Positions 58,003 to 64,000 of a stretch of 64,000 bases of DNA are shown here, in pieces. Source of the DNA: Scytalidium lignicola (taxonomy: Eukaryota; Ascomycota; Leotiomycetes); contig NCSJ02000202.1 of the NCBI GenBank assembly GCA_002812745.2, positions 1-64,000 on the forward strand, in the 5' to 3' direction. A model generated the notes under the pieces. The model was not told where the DNA came from and did no database searches. It saw nothing but the letters and a program-made list of their open reading frames with translations. Both the position numbers and the translations under genes were made by a program. Positions within the stretch are counted from its first letter, which is position 1, and the number at the start of each line of letters is the position of its first letter.

Positions 58003-58679
58003 TCACATCTCCCTTTGAAGATTCATGAGTGATTGGTGTTTCTATCTTCCCTCAACGAGTTCAACATAGCTTGTGTCCCATCCGATCTAGGAATAGGGCC
58101 AACATACGAAGAGGAACGGAAGGGATTAACCGCAGCCTTTTTGTCTGACTGTGCGGCTGTGTTATGAATTTAAAGCACGGATATACCTCACGGGCTTGGC
58201 CTCCGCTATGTTCATTAAAGAAAAGGCCACCTCCATTTGCGTCTATGGAACCGTCCGCAAATCTGCGCTAGACGCAAAAAAATCTAATCATCTTCATATT
58301 AGGTGTTCGGCCTGGTTTAGGAGCTCTAGTAGTTTAGTTTTGACGCTTCACCCTATCAAACATAAATTAGGCTTAAGACGATGCTATGCGCTGCCGAGAA
58401 CCTAGGTGGCACAACATAACGGGGAAGCCCTTCGGTCTGACCCCGAAAGTCCTTAACCAAGACGGAGTACTAATATTATATAACCTCCGAAAGGAAATGC
58501 TTTGTATAATGTAGTAGCATTGTCCTAAGTCTCGTTGTATATAGCTAATCAAAATTTAGCATAACTTATCATAATCTCGCTACTCAGTCGCCCGTTTTAA
58601 CTTCGCCATCACCATCTGTGAATTTGGATTCTAAGACCATTCCTAGCACATATATTGAACAGCCACTCCAACCCCACCA
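58003..58679. other. Intergenic, nothing recognised
   Basis: 3' flank of the transporter gene. The 58151-58405 frame shows no similarity. A weak continuation of the WD40 relic is possible to about 58130. Confidence 0.4.
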
Positions 58680-61016
58680 TTAATGCGCGAACCGGAAGTC
58701 TAATCTTCTACTATTCTTATCCTTTGTAGTTAGTGTGTAATTAATGCGTTCCTATAACCACCATTAGTATATGTAGAACTTGACAATCCACGATTGAAAA
58801 TGACCAACAAAGCTTACCTCGGGAGTCATAGCGTTCCATTTTCTATCGCGGAGCTTATTCTTCCAGACATAATATGCCTTAGCAAGGAGAAAAAGGAAAA
58901 TAACCAAAACATTGATAGCAATCAGCGTTCGATTGCCACGCTTGTAGAGTGGTTTGTCGTCATTCCGGTAGATGTTCGATGCTACGATGTCTCCTAGTTG
59001 GACGCTCACTAGAACAGAATAGTCAGATATGAGTTCTCAGAAGATTGCCATCGTTAGGAAGAACGCTTACTGTTGTATAAAGCTGTGGACACACTTCGTG
59101 AGCCGACATTGTTCGAGTTTTTCGATGCCCAGGCACTAGTCCAGCAAAGAGGCAGAGATTAGAATAAAATACAGAACGACAGGAAGGTGAGGCTCGGGGA
59201 TTGGATGGGACTTAAAAACTTACACGTTGATTGCGTGGCAATAAGGATAGCTCAATAGCACAACAATAAGAGCGTACGTCCCCCAAGCATTTTCCATAAG
59301 ACCCGACCATGTGTAGAGAGCTACAACACATGGAAGAGTCCATATGGATTGGAGAATTGCTACTAAAGCACGTTGATTGAGTTTTTCACTAAGCCAAGTT
59401 ATACCTAGTAAGGTAAAAATATGGAATACAGATGAAGGGATAGTGAGGAGGTTCGTATTGAACTGAGTATTATTAGCATGTCACATGGATTTTAGTTTGG
59501 AATTCTTACAGTGCTGAATCCCAGTTCCCTTAGAGTGAGAGTCATGTAAGTACCAGGTGGTGATTGAGGAATAAAACATAGAAGGCTGAGAAGATAAATC
59601 TTGGAAACTGGTTAGAATGGGGTATTTGATATTCGTTGGAAGAACAATCTTACCGGCCACATGTCATAGTCTTGCAAAGCGATCCAAAGACGTTTTGGAG
59701 TAATTGCTTGGCGATTATGCATGTCCCCTATTATTGCCCACAGAATCAGACCGTGCTAGAGCCACCAATGCGCATGAGTCTAATCTTACCTTTGCTAGGA
59801 TCATCTCGCAATACACGGTTCACCACGATACCCAGCTCGCGATCAGTAAACCATCCCTTAGGCCGGAACCAAGTCTTAGTCTGTACTGCAGAAGCAGGCA
59901 TCAAGAAAAACGATGAAATACCAATGAGAAGTGTGATTGCACCCTCTATCATAAAGAGCCACCTGTATATAATCAATAATGGACTGGTAATTTTACAACG
60001 GTAACCTCACCTCCAGCCTGCAATTCCTCTGTGCCCCTCAAGATGGAAGATGGCAAAGGCTAAAAGCGACGTTACAATACCTGTCACACTCAAGGCTGTC
60101 CAGAAGAAACTAAGTCTCATTGGCAGTTCTCGACTAGTATAAAAGTATGATAGCCAGAGAACCAGGTCAGGAATGAAACCACCCTAAAACAATTAAGCTT
60201 TCCGGTAGCATTGCTATTAGGGAGATAACAGCTCACCTCCAATATACCAAGCAAAGCGCGTGTCGCGAGGAAGCCTGATCTACTCCGAATAGCAGCTTGG
60301 CCCATTGCAATAATTGACCATAGAACCATTTGTGTAGGGATCCATCGATCTGGTCCAATCTTCTTAGAAACTAATTGAGAGGGTAACTCGGCTAGGAGGA
60401 AGGAGACGCGAAAAACCGTGTTGCCCAAGTTATAGTCTTATATCACCGTTAAATAGGAATTGAGAGAGGAATTGAGTTTGCAATTTGTGCTAACCATTGG
60501 TATTAAGCTTGAGATCTTTGAGGAATGTCCCTGAGACTGCCNNTGAGAGGCAAGTTCCNGCGATCAATTTGAAGACTGAAAAACATCACACACGCCCATA
60601 GACAAACTACAGTACAAAATGTTCATTAGTAAAACTCCTCGACCACTCATCTCATAAAACGATGGACACATACCGCGCCAATCAAGCTTTCGAATCAATT
60701 TTCTCTCCTCCTCCTGAGTCCAGGTGAGATCAGCATCAAACACGTGCCGACACTCATACTTTGCCTTCTCATAAACACCAACATAATAGGCCTTGACCTC
60801 AGGATCGGTGAAGATATTAGTGGAAAGACTCGCGTCACTCTCCTGTGTGGATATCACAACACCATCTTTGGTGATCACATTCCCCTTTGATGTAATAAGT
60901 TCAGCATCTTTGAGGATTGCTCCAGGGACTTTTCTAGTTACATTATCCTTTTCAGAAGACTGTCGAGAGGTGCTTTCGGAGCTATCATCGGGGTTGTTTC
61001 GGTGAGACGACGACAT
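58680..61016 (-). CDS. MFS transporter, DAL5/allantoate permease (anion:cation symporter) family
   Basis: Minus-strand exons: 61016-60674, 60606-60495, 60436-60237, 60183-60011, 59962-59790, 59727-59654, 59599-59510, 59462-59224, 59135-59071, 59008-58818, 58751-58680; about 576 residues. The N-terminal tail is hydrophilic and ends in the family start RKLIRKLDWR. Marks include IDRGNL, ELPSQLVSKKIGPDRWIPTQ, WRWLFMIEGAITLLIG, DMWPIYLLSLLCFIPQSPPG, GSRSVSTALYN and the C-terminal LDFRFAH. About twelve membrane segments are implied. Exon 2 carries three Ns (60542, 60543, 60559) and is one base too long, so the break there is probably an assembly error. It is divergent from the TauD gene. The yeast sulfur-compound transporter Soa1 belongs to this family. 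Confidence 0.88.
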
Positions 61017-61559
61017 CCTTACAAAGGCCTTTAATCGTATGTCATACAGTCTACCTGCCTGCTTCTAGAAAGAACGATCTCATTGTGAAGGTGAGATAGC
61101 ACAACTTATATCTTGTTGGGCTATAATATGGTAGGAAGGAAGAAAGAAAGAAAGAAAGCAGCTGCATTGTGTCAAGAGTGCCATGATGATGCGATCGAAG
61201 GAAATGGAGGTGACAGCGAGTTTTGGAATACAAATGATTCCACGTATATCTCCACAGTCTATGGTAGTAGTGGTGTTCTAGATAGCTAATAGGCTGAGCT
61301 CCTGCTTAAACAGGCCAAGTAATTTACATTATCTCCGTTTTTTATAGATGCGACCAGAGCATTGTCCTAGCTTTCTGCACATGTCCTGCAGTGCAACCAT
61401 AGATTATAACCCCCTCATCTGTTTTTGGTCTGAAGCTGGAGATGACCAGGAGCCGGTTAAATTGAAGCCTGAGACTGTTTCTAGGTTTGACACACTTCAA
61501 GTTGTATTCTCAGTCAAATGCAGGGTTGGAGCTTGACAGACTTGGGCAATCCGGCCGCT
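61017..61559. other. Transporter promoter with GAAA microsatellite
   Basis: A GAAGGAAGAAAGAAAG-type purine microsatellite lies at about 61132-61158. No gene supported. Confidence 0.5.
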
Positions 61560-62330
61560 CAATATCCGTCCGGTGTCCACCTCGATCAGCACTTTTCTCT
61601 AATCTTTATCATTCACACAATCAACGTAGGTTTTGACACCATCCAGTTCCCTGTATAGTGAATAGCTTGGCGCATTAGCATTAGCAATCCCACGCTCTGT
61701 GTTGATGGGAGCATGAAAGTGATATTCATGCGGCAAGGCTTGTTCAACCGTCAAAGTAGGTTCGACCGGAGATACAACTCTCTGATCACAGGTTTTCTAA
61801 AGCGGCTTAGATAAAAAATATGGAAGCCATATGGTCTTTGGATCCAGACATTGCACTCAAAAGGAATTCGCAACCTAGCGCCGTAGTCACGTGGCGGGAC
61901 AGATTCTCATGATGCTATCTCGGGTTCGCATCACGTAATGGAACACCACCATATGTCATTGGATTGTTATAGTCAACTAACGCCGAATGGATTTCAAATT
62001 GACCTGCATCGTCCCAATTTTGAGTGTTACAGTAGTTGGCCGAGTGCAAGATAGGAGTTCGGAGCGATGTTGGAGCGAACACGGGGGCGCCAGCCCAATG
62101 TCGGACGTCAACAGACATCTCTCTCCAAACGATGACTTGCATACCACAAACACAGGATCTCTCCACCGGACCAAGTAATAGTGGTTTAATCTACAATTGA
62201 TAACCTCTGTCGCGTATCTTGGATAGGCTGACCTGCAGACGAGGTTCGTGGGGTTGAGTTTGATAGAATCGATGAGCTGCAGAATCTTGTCCTTCCTCCA
62301 CCGGTTATGGCGGCAAGAACAGCCTGATGA
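61560..62330 (-). pseudogene. Unidentified decayed coding sequence
   Basis: The minus strand has coherent protein-like stretches: KDKILQLIDSIKLNPTNLVC near 62290-62230, then SVDVRHWAGAPVFAPTSLRT and SANYCNTQNWDDAGQFEIHS (about 62130-61970). After a stop, PHEYHFHAPINTERG and SLYRELDGVKTYVDCVND lie near 61740-61610. They are separated by stops and frame changes. The composition is genic and the peptides look conserved, but I do not recognise the family. It is probably a dead gene between the transporter and the dioxygenase. Confidence 0.4.
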
Positions 62331-62547
62331 TCATAGATACGCCATCTGTAGTGGAAATTATGTCAGTCCTGGTTGCTGGTTGGGGAATGTATCAGAATAG
62401 CCCCATGTCGCAGACTTGGATATCTTAAATAGAGAAAAAAATGCTAAAGGGCTGCATATAAGTTGGCGGGATCACATACTTCTCTTCCAGACAGTAGATT
62501 GCTAAGTCCAGTGAGAAATTAAAATCCATTTTTGATACGCGCATAAA

Positions 62548-63864
62548 ATGGCACCTTCCGTGGCAGAGATTCCAGAGAAGACGGAGATTACTCCAAATGT
62601 CGTGTCTGTAAAGGCTATTCCTGGAACAGAAGAAACAAAGCCGAAAATAAGAAGAGAGATCGATGAAGAAGGAGGAACTACCACGGCCAGCGTATGCTAA
62701 TTTTGCATATCCTAGCTTCAAAATATCGCTGATAACCATCCATATAGTATCCCCACTACCTTCCAGTATGGGATTATTCACAGAAATACCCACCTCTTGA
62801 ACCCTTTAAGCACGTTGAACATGGAAAAGGCGCAGACCCAACATTCAAAGATCTTCTGATTGAGGGCTCAAAGATCCAGAAACTCACCCCAACCACGGGA
62901 TCAGAAGTCACGGGCGTCCAGCTCAGCAAGCTTAGTCCAGCTGGCAAGGACCAGCTAGCTCTGCTAGTTGCTCAACGGAAGGTTGTTGCGTTCAGAGATC
63001 AGGACTTCGCTGATCTACCCATCCAAGAAGCACTTGACTGGGGAAGCTATTTCGGCCGTCATCACATCCACCCGACTAGTGGTGCTCCGGATGGATATCC
63101 CGAGATCCACCTCGTCCATCGCAACGGCTTCACTGGCGAATTTGAGGGCCGATTCGCCAATCGCAATAGCAGCGTGGCATGGCACTCTGATGTATCGTAT
63201 GAGCTGCAAACACCTGGAACCACATTCTTGTACATTTTTGATACTCCAGAGACTGGTGGAGATACAGTTTTCGTCAACCAAGTTGAAGCATACAATCGTC
63301 TGTCGCCAGCGCTGAAGCAAAGGTTGCATGGGCTAAAAGCATTACACTCTGGTTTCGAGCAAGCTGAAAACAGCAGAAGCCGTGGTGGAGTAGTGAGACG
63401 AGAGCCCGTGGCTAACGAGCATCCCCTGATACGCACTCATCCAGCGACTGGAGAAAAGGCGCTCTTCGTAAACGGCGGATGTTAGTATAACTAAGCTTTA
63501 GATTTATGATAATGAAAAGCTAACGATATGCGCAAGTCACCCGAAGTATTGTCGGGCTCAAGAAGGAAGAGAGCGACGCACTCCTGGCGTTCTTACTGAA
63601 CCACATCTCCCGCGGCATTGACTATCAAGCTCGTGTCAGATGGCAACCGAAGACAGTGGTTGCTTGGGACGTAAGTTGATAATCCGATCATCCATGTCAA
63701 GTAGGAACCTGTGGCTGACCACTTGATAGAACCGTGTCACCGCACACTCTGCCATCCTTGACTGGGTCACAGGTGAGCGCCGTCATTTGGCACGCATTAC
63801 TCCGCAGGCCGAGCGTCCGTATGAGACGCCATATGAGCCGGAGCCAGAGTCGGTCCAAGCTTGA
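62548..63864 (+). CDS. TauD/TfdA-type Fe(II)/2-oxoglutarate dioxygenase (sulfonate/taurine type)
   Basis: Exons 62548-62691, 62748-63480, 63537-63670 and 63730-63864 give exactly 381 residues. The introns are 56, 56 and 59 bp with GTATGC, GTTAGT and GTAAGT donors. The iron site is present: HxD in AWHSDVSYE and the distal His in VTAHSA. A 2-oxoglutarate-binding Arg is likely in the C-terminal region (TGERRHLAR). Family stretches include VVAFRDQDFADLPI, YFGRHHIHPTSG, TPETGGDTVFVNQ and RSIVGLKKEESD. Members release sulfite from alkyl sulfonates such as taurine, giving usable sulfur, although some fungal members act on other substrates. The neighbouring DAL5-type transporter, divergently transcribed, fits an uptake-and-use pair. 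Confidence 0.92.
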
Positions 63865-64000
63865 TGCAGTTGAAGATGGTCGTTCGTTAAATGCGTTGTT
63901 TAGAAGGCATTGGTGCGATTTTTGTGGGAGGTGTCCTGTCAACTGCTCTCACTCGTCGGTTGGTCTGGCAAAACTGATCGTGACGTGGTTATTCTGCGGG

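Overview
This window is nuclear DNA from a filamentous ascomycete (Pezizomycotina; a leotiomycete would fit, but that is a guess). The reasons are short introns of about 50-110 bp with CTAAC/CTGAC-type branch points, typical fungal families (DUF3431, HET, DAL5-like MFS, TauD, M28E aminopeptidase), and AT-rich retroelements decayed in the manner of RIP (CpA to TpA on both strands, Gln and Trp codons turned into stops). Isolated N bases, often beside homopolymers, suggest assembly uncertainty rather than biology.

Layout. 1-22522 is a repeat block: one sense Ty3/gypsy element cut off at 4773; a second (LTRs 4774-5126 and 19912-20266) carrying a third, complete chromovirus (10795-19093) nested inside its chromodomain; and an antisense gag/protease fragment with its own LTR (20267-22522). 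22523-39510 is mostly genic: secreted aminopeptidase, delta-12-type desaturase, spermidine synthase, GFA/CENP-V protein, alpha/beta hydrolase and NAD+ synthetase. 40671-43660 holds a DUF3431 protein and an AIF-like oxidoreductase. 44966-52089 is a decayed accessory stretch with broken SDR, GMC and HET genes and many short hairpin elements. 52298-56494 holds two divergent intronless genes (CocE-like hydrolase and homogentisate dioxygenase homologue), flanked by inverted copies of one hairpin element. 56956-58002 is a WD40 relic. 58680-63864 is a divergent pair, a DAL5-type transporter and a TauD dioxygenase, which may form a sulfonate uptake and use module.

The most notable observations are: (1) the NAD+ synthetase gene, which I can assemble only as 21 exons with five exons of 12-21 nt, giving an exact 721-residue frame; (2) four related families of 180-230 bp elements with TGT...ACA ends and a central hairpin, most with 5-bp target duplications, two of them nested; (3) an unexplained third reading frame downstream of pol in the nested chromovirus; (4) two GC-AG introns in one aminopeptidase gene; and (5) an intronless, GC-rich catabolic gene pair between inverted elements.
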